A stretch of 35,248 nt of DNA from Gammaproteobacteria bacterium (GCA_002725995.1 PBRQ01000018.1:10740-45987), one strand, 5' to 3'; shown: positions 17,337 through 24,988, numbered from the stretch's first letter. Notes: a model not told the origin generated them from the letters alone. Program-made: numbers and translations.

Positions 17337-18795
17337 TGGCAGTGTTAAAACCTGAAGCCATAGCGCCTTCGAATCCAGGTCCGGGGAAGGTCCAGGCACC
17401 AGCCAGATAGAGGCCGGAAACACTCGTTCGTGGCGCCGGCCGGTGAATCGTATGACTGCCTTTTTCTGAGGCATAGCCATAAATAGACCCCTGGGGATTG
17501 GCGGTATATCGAGCCATTGTATGGGGGGTACCAACCTCACAAACTTCTATTCTGTCCCTGACGTCAGGAATGGCATCGGCAAGGCGGTCAATGAGGAACT
17601 CCTGCAGTTCCCTTTTTCGTTCCCTGTAGACTTTCTTGTCCAGGTCCATCCAGAGCACGCCATTAGCCAGTTGTGCAACGTGCAGAATAGAACGACCCTT
17701 GGGGTGGTGCCCCGGATCTGCCAGATTGTGGTTGCCCAGCAGGCAATTCGTGTTTTTGAAATCACCCGCCTGGATCGCTTCCCACTGGGCATCGTAGCCA
17801 TAGCTGCTTTCACAGAACCGCCCCCGATCATCGAGGCCGAGTTTACTCGCGTCACCCCGGATACCGATGTAGGCCTGACTAATTGAAACTGCAACCGGGA
17901 GCGTCTTATCAAGCGTACGTTCTGCATCACCCAGCGCCTGATTATCTAACAGCTTGTTGAAGGTCAAAGGGACCGACGCATTGCTGATGACCTGGGGTGC
18001 AAGGTAGGTCAGTCCTTTCTTTGTTTCAACGCCGGTAATGGCCCCATTACTGTTGGTCAGGATGTTTTTGACCTCATTCCTGCGTCTTACCTTGCCACCA
18101 TTTTCTTCGATAATTTCAACGAAAGCGTCAGAAAGGGACTGACCACCACCTTTGAAGTAGAAACACCCCCCCAGGTGATAGGAGCACCACATCTGCGCGA
18201 ACAGAAAGGCAGATATACGCGATGGAATGGAACCAAGATATCCCCACAGGGTACAGATAATGGCGATAACTCTTTCATCCTGGATATTGTGCTGATCAAC
18301 AAGTTCGGCAACACTCAAATCCATGGATGCTATGGCTTCCGGCGATATTTCCTCACTGCTGGCCTCTATTCGACGGAATGTCTCAAACAGACCGGCAATC
18401 CCTTTAGCCTCATGGGGATAGCTGGCAATGAGCTTTTCCTGATAGTCAGCAGCTGCAGCAGGGACCTCGAAGTCATGATCAGGACCAATGGTACGGTAGG
18501 CTATGTCAAACTCTCTGAGTTCCAGCTTATCCAGCACGCCCAGTTCCTTAAATCGTTTGTAGGTGTTGCGACCTGGTTTCAGGTTGCCGGTTTGATGCAG
18601 TGCTACATCGAAGTCATACAGGATCCTGGTGCCGCGAACACGGCGAGGAAAGTGGTGCGCATATCCACCTGCAAACACATGCTTTTCCAGCACCAGTACC
18701 TTCTTTCCTGATGTGGCAAGTTGTGCTGCTGCGGAAAGTCCGCCCAACCCAGACCCTACGACGACGACGTCCCAGTTCTTATCGATACTTGGCAT
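17314..18795 (-). CDS. FAD-dependent oxidoreductase, RetSat / carotenoid isomerase-like
   Basis: This 493-residue flavoprotein resembles phytoene desaturase, CrtISO and retinol saturase enzymes. It starts with an FAD Rossmann fold ('VVVGSGLGGLSAAAQLATSG', residues 11-30, then 'VLVLEKHVFAGGYAHHF'). It ends with the second FAD motif 'GLYLAGAWTFPGPGFEGAMA'. 'FYFKGGGQSLSDAF' is a typical central segment of the family. It is unlikely to make carotenoids, since no crt genes are near; a role on an isoprenoid, lipid or other hydrophobic alkene is inference. The ATG at 18795 is preceded by GGGGGGAG with 8-nt spacing. It is the first gene of an operon with MFS and TetR genes. Confidence 0.85.
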   Translation of the reverse strand: MPSIDKNWDVVVVGSGLGGLSAAAQLATSGKKVLVLEKHVFAGGYAHHFPRRVRGTRILYDFDVALHQTGNLKPGRNTYKRFKELGVLDKLELREFDIAYRTIGPDHDFEVPAAAADYQEKLIASYPHEAKGIAGLFETFRRIEASSEEISPEAIASMDLSVAELVDQHNIQDERVIAIICTLWGYLGSIPSRISAFLFAQMWCSYHLGGCFYFKGGGQSLSDAFVEIIEENGGKVRRRNEVKNILTNSNGAITGVETKKGLTYLAPQVISNASVPLTFNKLLDNQALGDAERTLDKTLPVAVSISQAYIGIRGDASKLGLDDRGRFCESSYGYDAQWEAIQAGDFKNTNCLLGNHNLADPGHHPKGRSILHVAQLANGVLWMDLDKKVYRERKRELQEFLIDRLADAIPDVRDRIEVCEVGTPHTMARYTANPQGSIYGYASEKGSHTIHRPAPRTSVSGLYLAGAWTFPGPGFEGAMASGFNTANEILEDA

Positions 18796-18860
18796 TTTTT
18801 TGCTCCCCCCTGGTAATCTTGGAAACGCAGCTTTCGCAGATTTATGTGTTCCTCATATAT

Positions 18861-18888
18861 ATTATACGACGTACATTATTAATAGCAA
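18861..18888 (-). promoter_or_regulatory. sigma70 promoter of flavoprotein-MFS-TetR operon
   Basis: On the minus strand TTGCTA (18883-18888) and a perfect TATAAT (18861-18866) are separated by 16 bp. The predicted transcription start near 18853 leaves a leader of about 58 nt before the ATG at 18795. This is the clearest sigma70-type promoter I found in the window. Confidence 0.65.
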
Positions 18889-18899
18889 TCATTGCCATT
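18881..18899. promoter_or_regulatory. Candidate TetR operator palindrome
   Basis: This 19-bp dyad, AAT-n-GCAAT-n-ATTGC-n-ATT, is symmetric except at the centre and one paired position. It overlaps the -35 box TTGCTA of the operon promoter. Length, symmetry and position are those of a TetR-family operator, and the operon itself encodes a TetR regulator. Confidence 0.6.
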
Positions 18900-18989
18900 A
18901 CTCTCGTTATATCTTTATATATCATATATATAATAAAGTGTATTTAATGTATGAAGTAATTTATTAGAGCCAAAGGTGAAATCGTGAAA

Positions 18990-20488
18990 CTATTCTTCCC
19001 GTGCTCTCTCGGCCTTAAACCTAGCTTGGATCGCCCGGATTTGCAGCAATATGTCGCCGTCAATCTTCTCAGGCTGATGCTTTTGCAGTAGTGCCTCAAC
19101 ATCACTTTCAATTCGATCAAGCAAAGGTTCGTCAGCAAGCGTACCGGAGGCTACCGGAAATTTCGCGCCATAGTAGCGGGCGTTCCAAAATTCTTCCCGA
19201 CAATGGCTGGCAGTATGCGGGTGAGCCAGGTAGCTACCCCTGGCTCCCATTTCTCGGGTGAGATCTCGCGCCAGCATCTCATCATCAACCCGGATACCCT
19301 TGAACAGTTGTCGTATCAATCCTGCCTGCTCATCACAGAAAGCCAGCGTAGGCATTGAGTAGGTGAGACCCTCATCCAGCAGTCCGAGATAGTCACAGGT
19401 GGCTGGCCGCGCATAAAAAGGCTGCATCATGTTGCATGAAATCTCCCAAACCGCACCCTCATCAAAACGCCTAACGGAAGAACCGCCTGCAATACCGGTA
19501 GCCGAGCGTAAATCTAGCGATCACATAATCTGGCAAATAGCCAGGTCATCCAGATGCGACTGCGAAACCCCACCGACCCCACCGGTAGCGGCTTCCATAA
19601 AAGAGACATCGGAGCCCAACATACAAAATGAATCCGGACGCACCAGATGGCTCAGTACCAACCCCGCCAGGTCCGTAGCCAGTGCATGTACCAGGCATCC
19701 TGCAATAGTGATTGGCGCTGACGTACCGCCGATAGTTACCGTCCCTAGAACCAGCGGCAAACCATATTCCGCGGCCCGAATAATCTGGTCACTGTGTGTA
19801 CCGGCGTAGTAGTGGCAGTGGTGTAACCATGTGAGCAAAATAGGGCTTTTCAACCAACGCCTCACGACCGCCACGAATAGTTTCTGCTATCTCGATGACA
19901 ACGCCCAGGCTTTCGGCATATTCGCAAAGAAACTCCAGCGGCTTGGATGTATGCTCAGCGAGGACAACGAACCCTTCTATCTCACCATGAATATCTGACT
20001 GCTCTACGATCTTGCAGGTAACGCAGGTGCTATCAATATTCGGCAAGGCATCTACAAGCTGGGTAATTTTAACCAGATCTTCCCGGTTGCTGGCACGCGG
20101 CTCACCCGTCTGCTCATCGTAGACTTTGATGGCAGTCATACCCGCCAAAAACCAGGTGTGTTTCCGATCAACGGTTATGTATTCGGTGCAGGGTCTGTTC
20201 TAGATGCGGGTGGACCGAGCCGTGGACCGGATTGCATCGCGCACTAAATCGCTGGGGAAGCGGACCACCCCTTCCGGGCTAACCTGGCAGCCACCTGCGG
20301 TGAAGATTGCCATTGTCTCGGCAAACTGGTTCAAAACCAACGCCGGTATCCCGCAAGAGTTCCAATGCAGCATCGACAACCTGCTGGACACTATCTTCGG
20401 CAAGCGGCTGATAGGGAGGCAACATCCCTTCTACCAGGCCAACGTCCTGCTTCTCACCAACCTGACGTGCGCTTCTTTTTCTTCGCAT
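18990..20488 (-). pseudogene. Decayed MttB-like (COG5598) corrinoid methyltransferase gene
   Basis: About 500 codons of a trimethylamine:corrinoid methyltransferase-family protein can be followed across three frames. The N-terminus (20488 down to about 20335, 'PPYQPLAEDSVQQVVDAALE') is followed by a frameshift, then 'AIFTAGGCQVSPEGVVRFP'. An in-frame TAG lies at 20200-20202. The frame resumes at 'FLAGMTAIKVYD' and runs to 'PYFAHMVTPLPL', followed by a second frameshift near 19812-19820. It continues 'YYAGTHSDQIIRAAEYG' to 'LDDLAICQIM', an in-frame TGA at 19521-19523, and then 'RSATGIAGGSS' through to the C-terminus. The start codon and its AGGAG are intact and the sequence is little diverged, so decay looks recent. 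Neither stop falls at the pyrrolysine position of MttB, so this is not a Pyl gene. Confidence 0.85.
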
Positions 20489-20513
20489 AGCTCTCCTGAA
20501 TATAGCTCTCCTG
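20487..20513 (-). repeat. Tandem duplication of the pseudogene ribosome-binding site
   Basis: The 12-mer CAGGAGAGCTAT occurs twice on the minus strand (20502-20513 and 20487-20498), 15 bp apart. The second copy runs into the ATG of the MttB-like pseudogene and supplies its Shine-Dalgarno sequence. Confidence 0.7.
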
Positions 20514-20565
20514 CAAATGATTCTGCTTTACCCGACAAGGAGTCACGGGATTGAACCCTGCTGTT

Positions 20566-20913
20566 CTAATCTAGCTTGGAACCATCTTCCCAGCGACGTG
20601 GTGGATTTGTTTTGGGATCTGCCCAGCCCTGCTTCCATCCGGTATCGGCATCATTACATGACGGTATGCTTTTCTTGTCTGCCTGTTGTCGACACCACCA
20701 TCGTTGCTCCTTTGTGAGCGTATTCCATTTCACCTTGTACCACTGAACACTGTGCCCGCCATACGGGCCTTCATCCGCCACACTGCTTACCTCTGCTTCA
20801 ATATCAACCTCAGGAGCACAGGCAGATATACCTGTCATCGCCAGCATAGCGCCAAAAATAACAAGTGCCCGATACTTTCTAAACCGGCACCCGCAATGAC
20901 TTCTCGTCCCCAT
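20566..20913 (-). CDS. Small lipoprotein of unknown function
   Basis: This 115-residue protein has a basic, Cys-containing N-terminus, a hydrophobic stretch and a lipobox 'GISAC' with the acylated Cys at position 32. The mature part is short, hydrophilic and rich in Trp and Lys ('VQWYKVKWNTLTKEQRWWC', then 'DTGWKQGWADPK'). It is probably attached to a membrane and faces the periplasm. I do not recognise the family. The ATG at 20913 is preceded by TAGGAGGT at rather long spacing (about 11 nt). It starts 17 bp after the pnuC stop and ends 77 bp before the MttB-like pseudogene, all on the same strand. Confidence 0.65.
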   Translation of the reverse strand: MGTRSHCGCRFRKYRALVIFGAMLAMTGISACAPEVDIEAEVSSVADEGPYGGHSVQWYKVKWNTLTKEQRWWCRQQADKKSIPSCNDADTGWKQGWADPKTNPPRRWEDGSKLD

Positions 20914-20929
20914 AGCCCAACCCCACCTC

Positions 20930-21547
20930 CTACACGGCCTGTAATTGCTGTCGAGATAGCAGTGATGCTCGCCAGGCAGCCAGCCCTGCCAGGGCCATAC
21001 CAATGTAAACGCAATAGAGTATTGCGTACAGTTCTATCCCCTTAACGATGTAAGCGCCAGTGGCAATGATGTCCGCCAGCAACCAGATGTACCAGTTTTC
21101 AAGGAGCTTTCGTACCGCCATCCACATGGCAGCAAAACTCAGTACGGTGATCGTACTGTCAGCCTAGGCCATATCGGCGTCAGTGAACTGACGCATGAAT
21201 TCGGCCAGGAGTGAAATACAGACAGCGACGATAACCAAATGCACCGCACCTGTTAATCGGTTTATACGTGCAACTATCAATGCAAGTGACGCGTCCTGGG
21301 GGTCAGAGCTGCTCCAATAGTACCAACCATAAGCATTCATGCCGGCATAGTAGATTTGCAGCACGAATTCAGAATAAAGTTTGGTCTGCATAAACACGGT
21401 AAGGAAAACCAGCGAGTACACCAGGCCAATTGGCCAGATCCAGATATTTTGTTTTATCAGCAGCCAGACACAGAGTAAACCGGACACCAGACCAGCCCAT
21501 TCAAATAAATTGATGGCAGCCAGTTGCTCGTAGAAGGCATACAACAT
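20930..21547 (-). pseudogene. pnuC: Nicotinamide riboside transporter PnuC interrupted by one TAG
   Basis: This frame encodes a complete PnuC-type transporter of about 205 residues except for a single amber codon at 21164-21166. Before the stop are 'LFEWAGLVSGLLCVWLL', 'IWIWPIGLVYSLVFL' and 'IYYAGMNAYGWYYW'. The frame reaches 'FTDADMA', meets TAG, and continues without shift as 'ADSTITVLSFAAMW', then 'RKLLENWYIWLLADIIATGA' and 'VYIGMALAGLAAWR', all typical PnuC C-terminal helices. The TAG probably replaced a Tyr or similar aromatic codon. PnuC imports nicotinamide riboside for NAD salvage; truncation after 127 residues should abolish this unless the stop is read through. TAG is a normal stop elsewhere in the window. 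Confidence 0.85.
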
Positions 21548-21559
21548 AAGAACGGAACC

Positions 21560-21576
21560 CTAGTGGAATACACTAG
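21560..21576. promoter_or_regulatory. Palindrome just upstream of pnuC
   Basis: CTAGTG-GAATA-CACTAG is a perfect 6-bp dyad with a 5-bp centre, ending about 13 bp before the pnuC ATG. It could be an operator or an RNA hairpin blocking translation. No regulator is assigned. Confidence 0.4.
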
Positions 21577-21626
21577 ACTGCCCTGTTAGTTCACCTATTT
21601 CAATACGGAATGGATACAGCCAGCTA

Positions 21627-21658
21627 TCAAAAGCTCATACTTCGTTTACTGCTTTTGA
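21627..21658. other. Inverted repeat upstream of cca
   Basis: TCAAAAGC (21627-21634) and GCTTTTGA (21651-21658) are perfect 8-bp inverted arms around a 16-bp centre, about 24 bp before the cca ATG, in the divergent pnuC/cca spacer. Confidence 0.4.
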
Positions 21659-21681
21659 GCAATCTGTGCTATTAATATCCA

Positions 21682-22791
21682 ATGACAGATGATCAGTACA
21701 AAGGGACCTTCCTGGTGGGTGGCGCAGTCCGTGACGAACTGCTAAACCTGACTGTCACGGAGCACGATTGGGTCGTCGTCGGCAGCAGTGTTGCTGAGAT
21801 GGAGGCCGTCGGGTTCAGGCAGGTAGGCAAGGATTTCCCGGTATTTCTGCACCCGGATACCAACGAAGAATATGCACTGGCCCGCACCGAACGGAAAATT
21901 GAGCCCGGGCACACGGGCTTTAGCACTGATGCGAGCAGTGAAGTCACGCTTGAAGAAGACCTTGGACGACGAGATCTAACGATCAACGCAATTGCCCGAG
22001 ATGGAGAGGGCAACCTGATTGACCCCTACCACGGATGCAAAGACATTGAGACCCGCACGATCCGTCATGTCTCCGATGCATTTGAAGAGGACCCACTCAG
22101 GGTTCTGAGAGTTGCGCGGTTTGCAGCGAAATTTTCATCACTTGGTTTTGAAGTAGCGAACGAAACAAAAAATTTATGTGCAGCAATGGTAAAACGCGGC
22201 GATCTTTCGCAACTGCCTTCCGAGCGCATATTCCAGGAAACCGACAAGTCGCTGGCACTAGATAATCCGGAAACCTTTTTCAGATTTCTTGCCGATATCT
22301 CTGCTGGAGTTCAGTTATGGCCGGAGCTAGATAAGGTCGCAATTGACCTGCTTGCCAGAACCACAGGTGGAACGTCAAGGCTCCAGCGCTTTGCAATCCT
22401 GTTCAGCCAAAGCACCACGGACAAAATCAAGTCTCGCTGCGAGCACCTTAAAACACCACGTCGCTATGAGGCCCTGGCGGTCAACTGTTGCCGGCATCTA
22501 TCTACCTGGGAAGATGTTTCAGGCCTGGATGCCGAACAAATCGTTGCCTTCCTCTACGACCTGGATGCAATTCGAAAACCAGAACAGTTTGGGCAGTTTA
22601 GTGATACCTGCGAACATCTTGCCCGTGCCCGATCATCTGACCGCGACCAAGGAACAATTTGGGCGAATTACCATGGAATAATTTCTGATATCACTTCTAC
22701 CAGCGTAGATGATAGTCTAAGAGGTCCAGCGGTTGGCCAGGCAATAAGAAAACTCCAGATAGGAGCAATCGAGTCACATCATGAAAACTAA
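21682..22791 (+). CDS. cca: CCA-adding tRNA nucleotidyltransferase (short form)
   Basis: This 369-residue class II nucleotidyltransferase adds or repairs the 3' CCA of tRNAs. The N-terminal catalytic head is like that of E. coli: 'FLVGGAVRDELLNLTVTEHD', 'VGKDFPVFLHPDTNEEYALA', 'RRDLTINAIARD', and the neck 'FEEDPLRVLRVARFAAKF' with 'PSERIFQET'. E. coli-type enzymes carry a C-terminal HD phosphohydrolase domain of about 200 residues. Here no HD metal motif is visible, and the sequence after 'LWPEL' is a helical tail. Its last 11 bp overlap the folM gene, suggesting coupling. Confidence 0.93.
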   Translation: MTDDQYKGTFLVGGAVRDELLNLTVTEHDWVVVGSSVAEMEAVGFRQVGKDFPVFLHPDTNEEYALARTERKIEPGHTGFSTDASSEVTLEEDLGRRDLTINAIARDGEGNLIDPYHGCKDIETRTIRHVSDAFEEDPLRVLRVARFAAKFSSLGFEVANETKNLCAAMVKRGDLSQLPSERIFQETDKSLALDNPETFFRFLADISAGVQLWPELDKVAIDLLARTTGGTSRLQRFAILFSQSTTDKIKSRCEHLKTPRRYEALAVNCCRHLSTWEDVSGLDAEQIVAFLYDLDAIRKPEQFGQFSDTCEHLARARSSDRDQGTIWANYHGIISDITSTSVDDSLRGPAVGQAIRKLQIGAIESHHEN

Positions 22792-23518
22792 AGTTGTTCT
22801 CGTGACAGGTGCGGCAAAAAGAATAGGAGCCCAAATTTCCAAGGCCTTTCATGCTGCGGGATACAACATCATCCTGCATTACAATCACTCTGCCGATAAG
22901 GCAGAAAAACTTCAGAATGAGCTGCTCTCCCAACGACCGGGATCTGTCTCACTACTGCACCTTGACCTCGTAGAAGATCAGAAGTGGAATGAACTTGAAA
23001 ATCAGTGTCTTAAGAAGTGGGGCCGATTGGATATATTGGTTAACAATGCTTCAACTTTCTATCCCACGGTCATTGGTTCCGTCACAGACTCACAGTGGGA
23101 CGACCTGATCGGCTCAAACCTCAAAGGCCCATACTTCTTAAGTCAGGCACTGGCTCCCTGCCTCAAGGAATTTGCGGGCAATATCATCAACATCTGTGAT
23201 ATTCACGGGGACAGACCGCTTAAAAATTACAGTGTCTACAGCATTGCCAAGGCTGGCCTTGCCATGATGACGCGGAGCCTGGCCAAGGAACTGGCACCGG
23301 AGGTCAGGGTTAATGGCATTGCACCTGGCACCATCCTCTGGCCGGAGCAACAGGCTGAAGTCAAGGATGCAACGAAGGCAACCATCATCCGACAGATACC
23401 CTTGAAACGTCAGGGTGCGACGGAGGACGTTGCCAATACTGTCCTGTTCCTCGCTAAGGACGCTCCCTACATTAACGGTCAGATTTTGTCAGTTGATGGG
23501 GGCAGGTCGCTTAGTTAG
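22781..23518 (+). CDS. folM: Short-chain dehydrogenase, pteridine reductase / FolM-like
   Basis: This 245-residue SDR enzyme has the N-terminal cofactor motif 'VLVTGAAKRIGAQISKAF'. The basic TGxxKRIG variant is typical of NADPH-dependent pteridine reductases (PTR1/FolM). 'ILVNNASTFYPT' is the NNA(S) motif, and the catalytic Tyr-Lys is in 'YSVYSIAKAGLAMM'. It ends in 'GQILSVDGGRSL', the common SDR C-terminus. It probably reduces dihydrobiopterin, dihydromonapterin or a related pterin; the exact substrate is inferred. It overlaps cca and converges with purD across a structured element. Confidence 0.82.
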   Translation: MKTKVVLVTGAAKRIGAQISKAFHAAGYNIILHYNHSADKAEKLQNELLSQRPGSVSLLHLDLVEDQKWNELENQCLKKWGRLDILVNNASTFYPTVIGSVTDSQWDDLIGSNLKGPYFLSQALAPCLKEFAGNIINICDIHGDRPLKNYSVYSIAKAGLAMMTRSLAKELAPEVRVNGIAPGTILWPEQQAEVKDATKATIIRQIPLKRQGATEDVANTVLFLAKDAPYINGQILSVDGGRSLS

Positions 23519-23559
23519 CCATTGGCCGAATAGAACTTCGATCATTTATTTAGTTTGGG

Positions 23560-23678
23560 TTGGATAGTCTGGTACCTGATCTGACGTGGCTAGCGTCAGT
23601 GATGGACGGGGTCGCCGAGACGCGGGACCAGGCCACGGATGACCGGTGCCACAGAAGATTACGTTCCAGACTATCCAA
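23560..23678. repeat. Long structured inverted repeat between folM and purD
   Basis: TTGGATAGTCTGG (23560-23572) is perfectly inverted as CCAGACTATCCAA (23666-23678), 93 bp apart. Inside are nested complementary pairs: GGTACC near the left arm with GGTGCC near the right, and CGTGGC with GCCACG. A separate local hairpin, CTGACG/CGTCAG, is also present. The interior is much richer in GC than the flanks. It lies in the convergent gap after folM and before the purD stop. It could be a bidirectional terminator, a small structured RNA or a palindromic mobile element; no coding is evident. Confidence 0.65.
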
Positions 23679-23695
23679 TCCGATACAAATTTAAT

Positions 23696-24988
23696 TCAGG
23701 CGTCACCTTTTTCTCTGGCTACTGCCCGATAACCAATATCGGACCTGCAGTACATGCCGTCAAAGGATATGTCGTTGACCAGATTATAGGCCTTTTCCTG
23801 TGCTTCCCCCACGGATTGACCCAATGCCGTTACGCCAAGCACCCTGCCACCACTGGTTTTAATTTCACCATCCTCTAATTTAGTGCCCGCATGGAATACC
23901 TTGCCGCCCTCAATTTTGCTCAACCCCTGAATCGCGCAGCCTTTGGCATAATCTCCCGGATAACCACCAGATACCACAACCACTGTCAGCGCAACCTGAT
24001 CGTCAAATTCGATCTGCTCCCCCTCGAGGCGACCTTGAGTAGCCGCCAGGCACAACCGCACCAGATCGGTTTTCATTCTCATCATCACGGGTTGAGTTTC
24101 AGGGTCCCCAAAACGGCAATTAAATTCAATGACTCTTGGGTAGCCTTCCTCATCAATCATTAACCCGGCATACAGGAACCCGACATAGGGGTGCCCATCT
24201 TCTGCCATTCCCTCTATGGCTGGCTTGATGACCAGGTCCTCAATCCGCTGGTGTATTTCGGGTGTGACCACCGGCGCTGGCGAATAGGCGCCCATGCCAC
24301 CCGTGTTCGGCCCCTTATCGCCATCAAAAGCTGCCTTGTGATCCTGGGAGGTGGCAAATGGCAGAAAGCTCTTTCCGTCTGCGATGACGATGAAACTGGC
24401 TTCTTCACCCACTAGGAACTCTTCGATAACAACACGGTAACCGGCTTCCCCAAAGGCATTGCCACTGAGCATATCCCGGATGGTCACTTCCGCTTCACTA
24501 TGGGTCGGGGCAATTACCACACCCTTCCCGGCGGCAAGCCCATCAGCCTTTATTACAATGGGAGTCGACATGCCATTGGAAAATTCGATTGCCGGATCGA
24601 CATTTTCAAAGCTGCCATAGCGGGCAGTAGGTATTCCATGCCGCTCAAGGAAATCCTTTGAAAAGCTCTTAGAACCCTCTAGGCGGGCCGCTTCTCTACC
24701 GGGCCCAAGGCAGGTCAGACCTGCTGCCTGAAATTGATCAGCCGCTCCAGCAACGAGCGGGACTTCAGGCCCAATAATGGTTAGCGCAATATCGTTTTGT
24801 TTCGCGAACGCTATCTGTGCATCAATATCCATTACATCAATATCGACATTTTCCATCTTGTCATCAATCGCTGTACCGGCATTTCCCGGGGCAACATAGA
24901 CTCTCTCCACTTCAGCCGAACTAGCAACGCTCCACGCGAGACCATGCTCACGCCCGCCACTTCCTGTCACCAGTACCTTCATCCTCAT
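23696..24988 (-). CDS. purD: Phosphoribosylamine-glycine ligase
   Basis: This ATP-grasp enzyme of about 430 residues (GAR synthetase) couples phosphoribosylamine and glycine in purine synthesis. Motifs: 'VLVTGSGGREHGLAWSVA' at the N-terminus, 'GPEVPLVAGAADQF', 'IVIKADGLAAGKGVVIA' (ATP binding), 'VVIEEFLVGEEASFIV', 'QDHKAAFDGDKGPNTGGMGA' and 'EFNCRFGDPETQPVM' (metal binding). ATGs at 24988 and 24982 are both possible. The second has AAGGA at better spacing and matches family starts, so the protein may be 2 residues shorter. It follows purH by about 31 bp in the purH-purD order common in proteobacteria. Confidence 0.96.
   Translation of the reverse strand: MRMKVLVTGSGGREHGLAWSVASSAEVERVYVAPGNAGTAIDDKMENVDIDVMDIDAQIAFAKQNDIALTIIGPEVPLVAGAADQFQAAGLTCLGPGREAARLEGSKSFSKDFLERHGIPTARYGSFENVDPAIEFSNGMSTPIVIKADGLAAGKGVVIAPTHSEAEVTIRDMLSGNAFGEAGYRVVIEEFLVGEEASFIVIADGKSFLPFATSQDHKAAFDGDKGPNTGGMGAYSPAPVVTPEIHQRIEDLVIKPAIEGMAEDGHPYVGFLYAGLMIDEEGYPRVIEFNCRFGDPETQPVMMRMKTDLVRLCLAATQGRLEGEQIEFDDQVALTVVVVSGGYPGDYAKGCAIQGLSKIEGGKVFHAGTKLEDGEIKTSGGRVLGVTALGQSVGEAQEKAYNLVNDISFDGMYCRSDIGYRAVAREKGDA

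Larger units (their letters stand above)
18796..18989. other. AT-rich intergenic region upstream of the flavoprotein operon
   Basis: This stretch of about 190 bp is far richer in A+T than its neighbours, especially 18850-18960. Besides the promoter and palindrome given separately, it holds a near-palindromic AT block at 18913-18938 (CTTTATATATCA then TATATATAATAAAG). The block could be a curved UP-like element or a terminator remnant of the upstream pseudogene. No gene is evident. Confidence 0.6.

Noticed and set aside
18600..18967. Plus-strand frames across the start of the flavoprotein gene into the AT-rich spacer.
   Set aside because: They lie antisense to a well-supported flavoprotein gene and end in low-complexity Ile/Tyr-rich sequence from AT repeats; no ribosome-binding site or family similarity.
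20535..20562. tRNA T-arm-like motif GGTTCAATCCC on the minus strand, as a possible tRNA or attachment-site scar.
   Set aside because: No acceptor stem, anticodon arm or D-arm can be folded around it, and the T-stem has a mismatch. The match is probably chance.
20200..21166. Possible recoding of TAG as a sense codon (for example pyrrolysine), because both the MttB-like gene and pnuC contain in-frame TAG.
   Set aside because: Many intact genes in the window end in TAG (the rhodanese and HIT genes, crp, trpC, folM and the small lipoprotein). The MttB-like gene also has two frameshifts and a TGA, and its TAG is not at the pyrrolysine position of MttB.
23639..23878. Short plus-strand frame in the folM/purD gap running antisense to the end of purD.
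   Set aside because: It begins inside the structured repeat and is otherwise antisense to conserved purD codons; no protein features.
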